Positions 13,171 through 23,876 of a stretch of 64,000 nt of DNA are shown here, one piece after another. Numbering within the stretch: position 1 is the first letter of the stretch; the number at the start of each line of letters is the position of its first letter. The notes beneath the pieces were generated by a model. It searched no databases. It worked only from the letters and a program-made list of their open reading frames with translations, and was not told the origin of the DNA. A program made the translations under genes and the position numbers. The stretch is taken from contig WBZZ01006219.1 in the NCBI GenBank assembly GCA_019918135.1, positions 57,501 through 121,500 on the forward strand. Direction: 5' to 3'. The stretch comes from Paulinella micropora (lineage: Eukaryota > Cercozoa > Imbricatea > Euglyphida > Paulinellidae).

Positions 13171-14345
13171 TAGAGTGAAGATGGAGGCGGAACAAATAGT
13201 CAGGGCGCATAGAGAGGCGGAGCGCCGAAAGACTGATGCTGAAGGGGTGCGACAAGCGCACTTGGATCATATCAAGTTTCAGGTTGGGGATATTGTACTG
13301 TTGTACCATCCTCAGGTCCCGAAAGGAGTCAGCTCTAAGCTGTTCACTCACTGGAAAGGACCTTACAGATTATGGAACAGACGGGCCTCTGAACTACAAG
13401 ATCAGGGGTAGAGGGAAGGTGCAAATTGTGAATGTAAGAAGGCTGATTAAGTATGATCCCTTCTTATTGGAAGATGAATCCGTTGAGGAGGCGTTAAAAC
13501 GGATGAAAGATGATTTCAAAGAGGTGCCGCCCATCCACAAGGAGGCTGGCATAGACCAAGACGATGCTTATCGGGCACCGATAGCTGAGAAGGAGGAGAG
13601 TGAGGTGGACAGTAAGGAGAAGACTGACCGCATAAGCGCGGTGGGGACTCAGTCCAAGTCTCCGCGAGAGCATAGCGGAAAGAAGGAGAAGATCACAGAG
13701 GCGCAGCTACGGAGAGCGCGGAATGATCTTATCAACGACCAACCGAGGAAGGCGATGAGGTCGATGGGATCAAAGGACGTCCACCAGGAGGAGGAGGGGA
13801 CGGACACTGACCCAAACGCGGGCAACGTTGAGATTGTCCATGAGCGATGGAAGGAAGGCGATGCGATAGCAACCATCGCATGGGTGAAAGATGCTTTCTA
13901 TCTGATGAGACCAGCGGAACAACATGTCGCTGTTGACACTCTCTCAGACTTATACTTGATGCGGGTCGTGTCGGTCCCACGACAGATGCGTGTCACACAG
14001 ACACTCAAAATATCATCAGCCGCAAAAATAGTACAACCGATACTCCAGTTTTGGAGAAGTATGGACCCGGTTGAGGATCCAAAGGCAAGGCATTATCTGC
14101 CAGTATATAAAGACGCAAAAAGTCTCGAGACATGGGATAATACAATTACTCCCAGAGACAAGGATTACACTGCGTGGACCATTCAGACACTGCCAAGAGG
14201 AGTGCTTGGTGTCCCTTTTGAATTGTCGTTGGGCGGAATCCCTAATAAGATCTGGGACATTCTCGAACAGTCAAAGTTCGATCTGACTTTTGTTGGTGGT
14301 CCTCCACCAGGCAAAGAAATCCGCGCCAGACGACGAAGGCAGTGA
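13171..14345 (+). mobile_element. Integrase C-terminal and unassigned 3' coding region of Ty3/Gypsy copy 1
   Basis: An SH3-like GDIVLLYHPQVPKG segment near 13285 fits the integrase C-terminal (GPY/F-type) module. Beyond it is a charged linker and a ~150-codon region I do not recognise; no chromodomain is evident. Confidence 0.6.
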
Positions 14346-15212
14346 CAAAGAAATTATTTTTCTTCATACGTCTCAAACAAACTGGTTGATTGCCCACGGC
14401 GTATCATGATTTGATCATGCGTCATCAGTTATCAATACGAATATTAAAAAGACTCAGTGATATAACTTGGCATTCGATCGCAACATACGAGTGCGAAAGG
14501 TCGATCGACGATGATACTACACCGTATACGGGGATCGCTAGTGTATTGAGTGATGGTGTTCCCGGGTAATACTATGACCCTTTCCAAGTCCTGGGATGAT
14601 GTTCTCGAAAATGAAATGTTCTCTGAAACTTTCATTAAATTATTTTTTACGATAGATTATATACTGTCGTACCTGAGCACGGTCAATCTCTACTTGTGTC
14701 GGTATATCGCAGGGTCGGGTACATACACCTCGACTTCGGATATAGCTATTAGGACTGGCCCCCTAATACTATATCATAGGATATCCGCCTTATACAAGGG
14801 TATGTCATTAAAAAAGACAATGTACTTACGATCTCCCTGTGAATAATAATAATAATAATGATAATAATAATGATAATGATAATGATAAGAAGGAGATCAA
14901 AGGGGGAATCGTACTACAGCACCACGTTGCTTGTATTTTTTTATTATTAGTACGTTTGTTCTTGACATACTGCCGAGAAAAAAAAAAAAAGAAAAAAAAA
15001 GAGATTGAGGGGAAGGAGTTCAAAGATCTACAAGAATGGCTGGAGAATCCGCTTTGACGTGCAGTATGAGGATATATTTATCGTCTTTTAGCGTCTATCC
15101 GTGGGTCGATGCGCTGTGTGGCATGACTCCATAGCGCATACTATTTGCAGAAAGAAATCAGAAGGTGTATGACGAAAATGCTATTTCCGTCATAAAATCG
15201 GGAGGGGGGTAC
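14346..15212 (+). other. 3' noncoding part of Ty3/Gypsy copy 1 with polypurine tract
   Basis: Contains an (AATAAT/GATAAT)n stretch at 14843-14890, an A-rich run near 14980, and a polypurine tract GGGAGGGGGG at about 15200-15209 directly before the 3' LTR. Confidence 0.7.
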
Positions 15213-15449
15213 TGTAGGCATCACCCCCCGGATAGCCGGTAAAAAGTACCTTTTCCTGGTGACAGGTGCACCAGCTTGTTTTTCAGTATTATTTGTCCGG
15301 GTTCGACCTGATACCATTTTATTCCTGGTCTGTTGCAGTTTTCCTTTTTTGCTTCACTGAGCTAATACAACGAGACATCATTCTCATTCTTGAGAACTGT
15401 GTTTGGTTGTATTACCGACTTTTTACCAGCTATCGTTGGGGGCATTACA
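15213..15449 (+). repeat. 3' LTR of Ty3/Gypsy copy 1
   Basis: 237 bp, starts TGTAGGCATCACC and ends GGGGGCATTACA. Confidence 0.9.
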
Positions 15450-16690
15450 CCGTGCTACTTACAACTAGATTAGAAAAATGAGCAAAGCGCAAAGTGAGCT
15501 ACCCTACGTCTCCAGTGGAGTTCGGTTATATAGCTGCACTATATCAACTAAAGCGCTACAGGCACAACAATGCACAAAATAAGACTAAGCGAAAGCAGAG
15601 GTGCTAGCCTACGTCTCCACAGCTTGTGGAGTTCGGCAATCTAGTCACCTAATTTCTAATATCTATCCCCGGACTACCGGGAACCTAACAAAAGTCCTAC
15701 CCAAACTTGAGTCCACGTAGTAGAAAGTCCAAATCGATGGAGAAAGTCTCATGCCACGCCAAACCGCCGCCTGAGCCGGATCAGGTCTAATCCGACGCGA
15801 CGGGTCGCACTCTTGGGAAAAAATCTCCTTAAGATCTCTTTCATGCTGTTGAAAAACATGTTACATAACTACCTCGTAGCAACCCATGGCTTTCTGTATC
15901 ACCTTTAAACATCTTTTTGTAATTGATTTCGATGTATTTATGCTTCGGCCTTGCTGTGATAGGTTACTTACGTCCTTGTCTTACGGGTAGGAAATTCACT
16001 ATTTTTGCTAGGCTGAGCCACCTCAAGTCAAGTGCCACAGGACAGCCTTGCTGACTTTTTATATAGCTGCGCTTGTTTTTCCAGCTTTATCCATTGCTCT
16101 AGTCTGTATTTTTAGCAGCAATTCACTCATGAGACAGCAGAGCGTTGATCAACAGGGCCGCTGATTGAAGCATGATTTTGAAATATGACCGTTACGTTTT
16201 CAATCAGCCAGAAAAAATAGTAAATGACCGCTCAGCTATTTATATTTAGTAAGATATTAAAGCCTTGATACTTGCGCTTCGATAAATACTTTCAACATCA
16301 TCATCCCAACTCCTCAACAGCTTCATCTCACGATCTAAAATGTGAAAAATCGCTTTTTCAGACACTAAATTTGCCCAGAACAAGGCCCGCTCACCACACA
16401 GAAATGCTGCATTGACTTGAAATTAGTGTTTCACTCTTCTCCAGATCCCAGCCGATCTGGCTAGCCCACCGCCGCTCCCGGCCGCTTCCGTCAGGCTACA
16501 TCCGATCGTGTTTCTGCCATCCTCACATGCCAAAAAAGCCAAAATTCAAGAAATGACTGTTTTTGACCTACCGACCGGAGTTTTCACTCTCTGAAGCTCT
16601 TCAATAGCTATTTCTCTTACTTTTAGCACCGCACGCAAGATCTAAATACTTTTATTTAATTTCCAGTGGTCGATTTTGTTTATGTACATC
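15450..16690. other. Unassigned DNA between Ty3 element and repeat A
   Basis: No supportable gene. It holds two diverged copies of a ~55 bp block sharing CCTACGTCTCCA..GTGGAGTTCGG (about 15500-15530 and 15608-15645), the second forming a small CTCCAC/GTGGAG hairpin. Confidence 0.5.
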
Positions 16691-17330
16691 CTACGTTACA
16701 GTTAGTAGTATTATTAGTTATTAATACAGTCATTTAGAGTACATTTTCTGGTACTGGTGGCACTAGCTTTTTACCATTACAATTATTGCACATATCAGGC
16801 CGTTTCGTGGGTCATTTTCTGGAGGTACATCTTTTGTGTGACGTCGTCAGTTAGACTCGGGCGTGAATTGTTCAGTATTGTTAAATTCTTTTGCGTGGGA
16901 AGCAGTTGGCCGGTAGGAGGGGGACGCCCCGAGTTCCGGTCGCCGTTTGTAGAAGTCGCGAGGGTTTTCTCATTGGACAATTAATTAGACACTTCCTCCT
17001 CAGCTATGTCCATATTGCTGCTTATACGTTAGCAATATTCGTTACGTTAGTAGTATTATTAGTTATTAATACAGTCATTTAGATTATCTTTTCTGGTACT
17101 GGTGGCACCAGCTTTTTACCATTACTAGTATTGCACATATCAGGCAGTTTCGTGAGTCATTTTCTGGAGGTACATTTTTGACGTAGTCAGTTAGACTGGC
17201 GGGAATTGTTCAGTATTGTTAAATTCTTTTACGTGGGAAGCAGTTGGCCGGTAGGAGGGGGACGCCCCGAGTTCCGGTCGCCGTTTGCAAAAGTCGCGAG
17301 GTTTTTCTCCCAACTGGTTATCGAGCCTTG
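16691..17330 (+). repeat. Dispersed repeat A, two tandem copies
   Basis: Two ~270-300 bp units (about 16707-16970 and 17045-17320) separated by ~70 bp. Both contain GGTACTGGTGGCAC, TCATTTTCTGGAGGTACAT and AGGAGGGGGACGCCCCGAG. They are the inverted counterpart of 4383-4810. Confidence 0.75.
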
Positions 17331-18132
17331 GAGCGTGACCTGTGCAACGGATCACAGAGGAGAACCTTCGTTAAAGGGCTGAGGGGTCCACCTTAAGTGA
17401 CCCCATTACAGGAAAGTGCAGTAAAAATGAATGCATTTCAAGTACTACAGTTCTTCTTGAGATTTTAGTGAAGAAAAAAAAAAGCATCGAAATGCGTATA
17501 CGTACCATGTATGTGTATGGCAGATTTTGTGATTCTGGCCAATGCAGAACCTGTCCACACGGGACTTCCAGCTAGCTGGAAGTCCCGACATCAAATTTGT
17601 TTATTTATGATTCCCCAAAAAAAAACGTACGGTTGTTGGGAGGGAAAAAGTGGGGCCAACGGATTTGTGAGTCACGGATGAGAAAAGTGCACCAAGCCAC
17701 CCCCACGCAAAAGTCGGTCCTGGGTTTCAGAGGGGTGTGAAGGTGATCTGATTGAGCTTGTGTTCGCTGTAGGTGTTGGATTGCAAAGGTAAGTAGCTGG
17801 GGACATTCGTAGGACCCGTGGGAGTAAGTTCATCAGCTTTGTTTTTTCACGTCACAGGTTTTTCCTGCACTTTTAGGTACAATAAGCCTGAAAGTTGTGA
17901 AAGTGGTTTCGGCGTGCTGCGTGCTTGTAAGCATTCACCAGCGAGCAGCAGTTGGTGTGGATTTATTTGCTAAGGGGTGGGCGTTGTTTTGATATAGCAG
18001 CTGCGCGCGATCGATGCTTAGCGGCTTCAAGGCACGCCTTTGAACCTTTGAATCTGCTATGATGATAGCTGTGGCTTTGTGACTGCAACATAACGAAAAT
18101 ATCTTTTCTAGGAGCTCTGAAGCTGCATCTTC
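17331..18132. other. Spacer upstream of the three-ORF cluster
   Basis: No gene seen. It contains the perfect palindrome at 17560-17587 and would hold the promoter of the ORFs that start at 18133. Confidence 0.4.
17560..17587. repeat. Perfect 28 bp palindrome
   Basis: CGGGACTTCCAGCT followed by its exact reverse complement, with no loop. It could be a dimeric protein-binding site or an extruding hairpin; function unknown. Confidence 0.9.
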
Positions 18133-18729
18133 ATGTCAAGCAAACGTATAAGTGTTCCAGGATGGAAGAAGACAGAAGATCGGACCCGATTCTCGAAACG
18201 CGTGCGGGATGTATCAGAGCTGCGCATTCAGGCCGAAAAACAGCTAAATAAGAAAACGAAGACAAGACATCCAACAGTCCGTGTGCTTACTCTACAAGAA
18301 CAAATTATCTGGGACTTGTTTGTGCAGCTCGGAGTCAAACGCAAGACTATGTTACTTGTCATTCAGCGGTGGTTGTTTCCTCACAGTAGACGAACGGGCG
18401 CTACCACTCTGAAAACCAACTTCAGACGTGCGCTGGCCAGTATTGCACCAAATCCTGCTCACTGTCCTCCGATCCTATCAGCTGAACTAAAGACACACTT
18501 GTATCAAAGGACTCTTGAGCGCCAACTTAATGATAAGACTTTCAACGAGACTGAGTTTGGTAAGGCGCTTGTGAAGCTCGATTCGGAACTGAGGGAGAAG
18601 GATGGCAAGCTTCCACGCCCGCAGCCTATCTCTGAAAGAACGAAAAAGCGTGCCTGGCACAGTAGTGCAGATTACAACAGAAGCGAAGGGCAAACAAACA
18701 ACAGACACGAGGACGAATGCTCGCAATAA
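18133..18729 (+). CDS. Unrecognised protein, ORF 1 of 3 (basic, helical)
   Basis: 198 codons. The N-terminal part is strongly basic (MSSKRISVPGWKKTEDRTRF) and followed by a helical region with the pattern LTLQEQIIWDLFVQLGVKRK, which could be a helix-turn-helix. I do not recognise a family. Together with the two following ORFs it is either a spliced gene, three cistrons of a DNA transposon, or one gene broken by frameshifts near 18730 and 19470. Codon use is even across the three, and the intervals between them are too short for ordinary intergenic spacers. Confidence 0.45.
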   Translation: MSSKRISVPGWKKTEDRTRFSKRVRDVSELRIQAEKQLNKKTKTRHPTVRVLTLQEQIIWDLFVQLGVKRKTMLLVIQRWLFPHSRRTGATTLKTNFRRALASIAPNPAHCPPILSAELKTHLYQRTLERQLNDKTFNETEFGKALVKLDSELREKDGKLPRPQPISERTKKRAWHSSADYNRSEGQTNNRHEDECSQ

Positions 18730-18772
18730 CTAACGAAATGAACTCTCATATTGTATTGGCAAAAATCGAGGA

Positions 18773-19474
18773 ATGAAACCTGGGGGGCGGCTGGACCCAA
18801 CTGCACCTAATTTTGCACAGGAAGATTGGGAAATTGTGATGGCAGAACACGATGTTGCAGAAACAGATAGAAAAAAGGAGCTGCAAAAGGAAGGTAAAAA
18901 GTATACCAAACGGCAAGTCAAGCAGAAGAACGCTCTGCTTGCTGCTGTGGAGAGCGCCAAAACACCAATAGTCGATGACAAACTTGCACTGTGCTTTGAT
19001 CCTGTTATCTTGTGTATTGGTGGACTGACAAAAATCAAGAAAGACCGAATGCTGATTTCTGTGGCAAAAGATCCATGCGTTGCGGACGATGAGATCGAAG
19101 CAGAACTGTTCCGCCTCTGCAATCCTTTGACAAGATATAGGAACGAGAGTGACACAGAGTCCCTTCGGCACAACAAGTTTCGTGTAAAATTGTTACAAAC
19201 CACCGTGAAGTCAGGTCGTTTTTTGAAGGCATGTATCAGGCTAGCGATCAATGCAGTTCCGGACGGTGAAGTAAAGACCATGGTATTGAAGGAGTTTGGT
19301 TTGGTGATATTGACGCATGACAAGCTTGAGAAGAATGAGATGATAGCTTTCCAAACATACTGGCGAGAGGTGATTCTGCCATACGTTGGTACAACCAAGG
19401 AGGAGTTGGCGGAAGCACGTCGGGATTATTCCGCGGGAACGTATGTTCAAATGGATGGGAGGGCGGTATGGTGA
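18773..19474 (+). CDS. Unrecognised protein, ORF 2 of 3
   Basis: 233 codons from the first Met. The frame is open from about 18739, which would add RNELSYCIGKNRG in front, so the Met may not be a real start. There is a Lys-rich stretch (KKYTKRQVKQKNALLAAVES) followed by a mixed alpha/beta segment. No catalytic motif is recognised. The stop overlaps the ATG of the next ORF (19468-19474), which in a eukaryote argues for a frameshift or splice rather than two genes. Confidence 0.45.
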   Translation: MKPGGRLDPTAPNFAQEDWEIVMAEHDVAETDRKKELQKEGKKYTKRQVKQKNALLAAVESAKTPIVDDKLALCFDPVILCIGGLTKIKKDRMLISVAKDPCVADDEIEAELFRLCNPLTRYRNESDTESLRHNKFRVKLLQTTVKSGRFLKACIRLAINAVPDGEVKTMVLKEFGLVILTHDKLEKNEMIAFQTYWREVILPYVGTTKEELAEARRDYSAGTYVQMDGRAVW

Positions 19475-20610
19475 AAGCAATCAAGGATTCAGTCCTCAAG
19501 CAAGAGATCGTTGACTCGTACATCAAACTACATTTCCCTCCTGGCTCTACTTCTGCATTTACATCGTGCAATGACAACTCTCGTCTCCACACATCCGAGC
19601 ATTCAAGTGTGAGACACGGCAGGTACGAAGAGTTGTTTCACAAAACCACCAAGCTACTCAGAAGTCAGATCGATGCAGCCTTCAAGCGCATTGGAAAAGA
19701 TGGACTCAAATTCACTGCAGACATTCGGAACGTTATTATGTTTGCAATTTTCCACGTGCATGTGGCATTGAAGGAGTTGTACACACCCAAGCGTGCAATC
19801 GACGGCTGGGAAAGGGTGTTTAAGGACGACCAGCAGTTCTTACTGACTGAATGTGGATATTTTACGAGTAAGCCGAACGCCAGGCGTGACAAGACCTTGC
19901 AGCATGTTCTGAAGAAATGCATGGCCTGCATCGAAGCGTATAGTCCGATCGAAAGTACAGAGTATACTCACTGCATTCTCGAGAAAGAATTCGACACAAT
20001 GGATATCCCAACAGATAACCTTGACAAGCGCTTCAGAAAACAAGAAAAATCAACCAAAACTCCGATAGGCAATATGAGATCAGTTTTTCCTACCTTTCCT
20101 GACTATGATCGTCAGCTGGAGAACATTGCTGCTGCCAACAGGAAGGAGAAAGAAGATGCTGCAAAGGCGGCGGCTGTGGAGAAAGAAAAAAAAGCTCAAG
20201 ACAAAGCAGAGATAGAGGAGGCGAAGCTGTTAGCAAAGAAGTACAAGAATGCATTTGACGCAGGTCATGGTGACTTTCTCAGCCCTTCTCGCGCTAAGGC
20301 GAAGGAGAAAACGGAAAAGGCACGCAACAAACTCATCGATAAAGTACGACGTGATAGCGAGAATTACAATCCTAGCAAAAAGGAAGCTGCGGATGATTGC
20401 AAATGTGTCACTTGTTTTGCTTGGTGGTCCATCTGGAATTCCCAAGAGGCCCTTCAGCAGGTGTCAGAGGATGAAGATGACCCCAACGCTTGGCAATCAT
20501 GTGAGAAGTGTCAGCTTTGGTGGTGCCCTGACTGTATGCCATGTGGATCTCTCGAAAAAAAACACGAACGATTTTGTAACGTCAAGGCTAAGTGCAAGGC
20601 TAAGAAATAA
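19468..20610 (+). CDS. Unrecognised protein with C-terminal Cys-rich zinc-binding module, ORF 3 of 3
   Basis: 380 codons. Residues 1-190 are mixed helical. About 225-300 is a long Lys/Glu/Ala coiled coil (KEKEDAAKAAAVEKEKKAQD). Residues 311-370 form a Cys/His cluster: CKCVTC, then SCEKCQLWWCPDCMPC, then HERFC, resembling a RING/PHD-type two-zinc fold. The protein ends in a basic tail (KAKCKAKK). The combination suggests a chromatin- or DNA-associated protein, or an accessory protein of a DNA transposon. No DDE or tyrosine-recombinase motif was identified, so the function is left open. Confidence 0.5.
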   Translation: MVKAIKDSVLKQEIVDSYIKLHFPPGSTSAFTSCNDNSRLHTSEHSSVRHGRYEELFHKTTKLLRSQIDAAFKRIGKDGLKFTADIRNVIMFAIFHVHVALKELYTPKRAIDGWERVFKDDQQFLLTECGYFTSKPNARRDKTLQHVLKKCMACIEAYSPIESTEYTHCILEKEFDTMDIPTDNLDKRFRKQEKSTKTPIGNMRSVFPTFPDYDRQLENIAAANRKEKEDAAKAAAVEKEKKAQDKAEIEEAKLLAKKYKNAFDAGHGDFLSPSRAKAKEKTEKARNKLIDKVRRDSENYNPSKKEAADDCKCVTCFAWWSIWNSQEALQQVSEDEDDPNAWQSCEKCQLWWCPDCMPCGSLEKKHERFCNVKAKCKAKK

Positions 20611-21720
20611 CTATCGATTCTTTTTCTCATTCTATTCATAACTCAGGACTCAAAACATCTAAATAGAAATACATAACTATTATCATACATTGTAGGAACT
20701 CAGCATGTAGTGAAGGTCCAAGACTGGCTCGATTTCAATTCAAAATTCTTATTGTTTTTTCCTATCGATATCCTAGCCATGGCCAGTCGTAACCTCATAC
20801 TTGAATTTTTTGTACTAACAATATTACAAATAATGTATACGTCATGTATATATTTTTCATTGTTTTCTTGATTCTATCGAGGAAATTATAATGCTAGACA
20901 GTATACATATCTCTATCTTTAGCTAATTGCTACAGTAATATAATATTATAGTCAACTTTGCTATCTATTAATACTAGTGTCACTGAGCAAGTATCGTTCT
21001 TTAATAATCAGTAAAACCTATTCAGAAAGATTTTTCAAGTTATTATTGAAGAATACACTTAATTTCAATTTCGATCTTGGTCTGGACGGCAGTTTGTTAA
21101 ACTTGAAAATGAATTTAATAATTTAATACTGGTTTCTTACTTATAGAAAATCATTTCATTTTTGAAAAAATATTCAAGTAGGTTACGCACATCCGATTCT
21201 TCTGAAAATAATACAATAGAAATAGCATGAGTTCTTTTACTAAGATTAATCGAAATCTGCTGTAAAATTTTTGATTTCGCTTCGAGTTCTTAGTTTTTCA
21301 AAGTAATTTTGTATTTATGAAATTAAATTTTAAAAATTATTTTCTTCTCACCATCTTGACTTTTCAACATGAAAATGGTGTAATATAAATCTACGTCTCA
21401 TCCGCTTTCGAATGGTGTCAACCGCTCCTCAATCCGACCTCGCGTTCCTACAAACGATAACATCAAAGTCATCCCGTCTGAGCTAAAAAAATCAACGGAC
21501 CGACTTTTCAAAAATGGCAAGTGCACCAAATTCCGCGCTAGTTAGTCACCGGAAGAGAAAAAAACTTTTCTTCTTGTTACGTGACTGATCTACCTGTCTT
21601 GCCTGACAGCTGTCTTGCCTGACACCTGTCCTGCCTTCGAGGATTATCATTTCTTTCTTTTACTTGCTCTCTTTCTTTCTTTATTTGCTCGCCATATTGA
21701 ATCAGTAGAACACCTGACGC
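20611..21720. other. AT-rich DNA without recognised features
   Basis: Downstream flank of the three-ORF cluster. Many short A/T runs; no ORF or RNA gene I can support. Confidence 0.5.
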
Positions 21721-21730
21721 CATAGCAACA

Positions 21731-21885
21731 GGGGCACCTAGGGCACCTAGGTGTCCTAAATTCTTATGTCAGGTGCCCTGGTTTTTCATATACTTTTCAC
21801 ATTTTACATTCTAGGTGCCCTAAAATTCTGATGTCTATGTGCAGTCTAGGTGCCCTAAATTGAAAAGCCAGGTGCCCTGATTTTC
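21731..21885. repeat. Cluster of AGGTGCCCT motifs
   Basis: Seven AGGTGCCCT-like cores in 155 bp: two on the opposite strand (GGGCACCT at 21731-21750), one degenerate (AGGTGTCCT near 21750) and four on the plus strand (about 21771, 21812, 21849 and 21870). It could be subterminal repeats of a DNA transposon or a clustered binding site. Confidence 0.65.
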
Positions 21886-21899
21886 AAACCTTGCTAACC

Positions 21900-22147
21900 C
21901 TCTGTAGTGTGTGTGTTTGTGTGTGTGTGTATGTGTGTGTGTAAACAATTTGTTATTAAATTCTGTTCGCTTGTTTTTTTGTATATCTGGTAACGTTGTT
22001 CTCTTCTTTGTCTGTATGTAATACTATGTATGTACATATGTATGTACATATGTATATATGTATGTGTGTGTATGTATGTATGCATGTATGTATGTATGTA
22101 AATGCATGCATGCATGCATGTATGTATGTATGTATGTATGTATGTAT

Positions 22148-22180
<33 letters not shown>

Positions 22181-22690
22181 CTAGTAGTACTAGTAGTAGT
22201 AGTAGTAGTAGTAATGTATGTATGCATGTATGTATGTATGTAGTAATGTATGTACTTATGTATATATGTATGTGTGTATGTATGTCTGCATGTCTGTATT
22301 TACTATGTCTGTATGTATGCATGTATGTATGTCGGTATGTAGGTATGTAGGTATGCAAGTGTGTATGTATGTATTATGTATGTAGGGTAGGTATGTAGGT
22401 ATGATTGTAGGTATATATATGTAGGTATGCAGGTACGTATGTATGTATGTATGTATGTATGTGTGTATATGTAATATTGTATGTATGCATGTAATATTGT
22501 ATGTGTTTATGTATGTGTGTATGTATGCATGTATGTATGTATGTATGTATCTATGTACGTATGTATGCAATATTGTATGCAACCGCGCATGCTTGTATGT
22601 ATGCATGCTTTGTACTTACATATGTATGTATGTATGTACGTACGTACGTATGTATGTATGTATGTATGTATGTATGTATGTATGTAGGAT
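21900..22690. repeat. (GTAT)n/(ATGC)n microsatellite with a (GTA)n insert
   Basis: Degenerate ATGT/ATGC tetranucleotide array interrupted by (GTA)n at about 22148-22213. The ORFs on both strands are artefacts of the repeat. Confidence 0.95.
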
Positions 22691-23005
22691 ATATATGTCT
22701 GCACAAACAAGTCTGTATGTGGATTGCGTTGCACAGATGCTCACGGTCGGCGCCATGCTCCCAATACATAACACTCGGAAGGCGGGGGGCATGCAAGGCT
22801 TAGCCCAGCACGCCCCGGCGCGCCACCCAGCTCCAGCAACCCTAACAACATGGGAACCGGTGCCTAAGCGTGGAAGGAAAAGAGATGAGAACATGGAGGA
22901 ACAGGTGCCTGGACATCAAGGGAGTCGGAAAAGAAGTTGACTTAGGAGTGTTAGCGGTGCCGCACCTCCTGAATCAGATACTGATTAACCATGAATCATT
23001 GTACC

Positions 23006-23065
<60 letters not shown>
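22691..23065 (+). repeat. Unique ~310 bp segment ending in a (TTA)n tail
   Basis: GC-rich segment at 22691-23005 that runs straight into (ATT)n at 23007-23065. The tail resembles those of the LINE and SINEs here, so this may be a 5'-truncated copy of another LINE-mobilised family; no second copy is in the window. Confidence 0.45.
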
Positions 23066-23075
23066 CATTATTATT

Positions 23076-23343
23076 GGACACCGTGATAGCCCAGTGGTCA
23101 AGTTCTACCATCTGGGCCCTGTCGCCAGTTCGATTCCCGTCGGTGCCACCAGTATTTTCATTGAACATATCGGTCTATTTCTGGACCAGTATTTTCATTG
23201 AACATACCGGCCCGTCTGGAAGTGTTGGAACTGCCCTTGCGGGGGTGTCATTAGAGCTTATCGTCAATTCTTCGTACTCCCCTCACGGGTGAGACGATGG
23301 AGGCGCATGTGCAGAAATGCATCAGCCATTGACAGAGAAGCAC
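23076..23343 (+). mobile_element. tRNA-derived SINE (family S1), complete
   Basis: Reference copy. The head starts GGACACCG, with RNA polymerase III A box TAGCCCAGTGG and B box GTTCGATTCCC; the acceptor-like ends GACACCG and CGGTGCC can pair with one mismatch. The body has two copies of a 21 bp motif (ATTTTCATTGAACATA core). The 3' part ends GATGGAGGCGCATGTGCAG..GAGAAGCAC, then a (TTATCA/TTA)n tail to 23411. A tRNA-derived head plus LINE-like tail is the standard SINE layout. Confidence 0.92.
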
Positions 23344-23366
23344 TATTATCATTATTATCATTATTA

Positions 23367-23410
<44 letters not shown>

Positions 23411-23411
<1 letters not shown>

Positions 23412-23572
23412 GGCCATCGGTCCTTTCCATGGGCTGATTGGTATAAAGCTCCTAGAGTAATGTTCTATGCAGTCACTTCCTTTATTCCACCGATTGGTGT
23501 GGAGACTTTCCTTATGGAATGGAGGACTGGATGCACATGGCCTTTTGGCTCAGCAATTGGCAGGAGATACAC
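23411..23572 (+). mobile_element. Short retroelement family S2 (~170 bp)
   Basis: Begins AGGCCATCGGTCC, ends GGCAGGAGATACAC, and is followed by (TTA)n. This copy lacks the GGGAGTACAT start seen at 24881. It is non-coding. The 3' end resembles that of S1 (see findings). Confidence 0.8.
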
Positions 23573-23623
<51 letters not shown>

Positions 23624-23854
23624 GGACACCGTGATAGCCCAGTGGTCAAGTTCTACCATCTGGGCCCTGTCGCCAGTTCGATTCCAGTCGGTGCCACCAG
23701 TATTTTCATTGAACATACCGGTCCGTCTGGAAGTGTTGGAACTGCCCTTGCGGGGGTGTCATTAGAGCCTATCGTCAATTCTTCGTACTCCCCTCACGGG
23801 TGAGACGATGGAGGCGCATGTGCAGAAATGCATCAGCCATTGACAGAGAAGCAC
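23624..23854 (+). mobile_element. SINE S1, short form
   Basis: Full tRNA head and 3' end but only one internal 21 bp motif; embedded between (TTA)n arrays. Confidence 0.9.
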
Positions 23855-23876
23855 TATTATTATTATTATTATTATT

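Larger units (their letters stand above)
4819..15449 (+). mobile_element. Ty3/Gypsy LTR retrotransposon fossil, copy 1
   Basis: A 10.6 kb element bounded by two ~237 bp LTRs starting TG and ending CA. In order it has a leader, gag-like region, retropepsin, reverse transcriptase, RNase H, integrase, a C-terminal region and a polypurine tract. The order RT-RNase H-integrase is that of Ty3/Gypsy. The coding region is interrupted in several places, so the copy looks broken. Its two LTRs differ at roughly a dozen or more sites by eye, so this insertion is not brand new. The internal part is nearly identical to the second copy at 41719-47049, which points to fairly recent activity of the lineage. 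No clear target-site duplication was found. Confidence 0.92.

Noticed and set aside
21894-22940. ORFs rich in His-Thr-Tyr-Ile or Met-Tyr-Val-Cys
   Set aside because: Six-frame readings of ATGT/ATGC microsatellites.
23076-23150. Functional tRNA gene
   Set aside because: A and B boxes and acceptor pairing are visible, but the T and anticodon stems are degraded and the unit continues into a SINE body.
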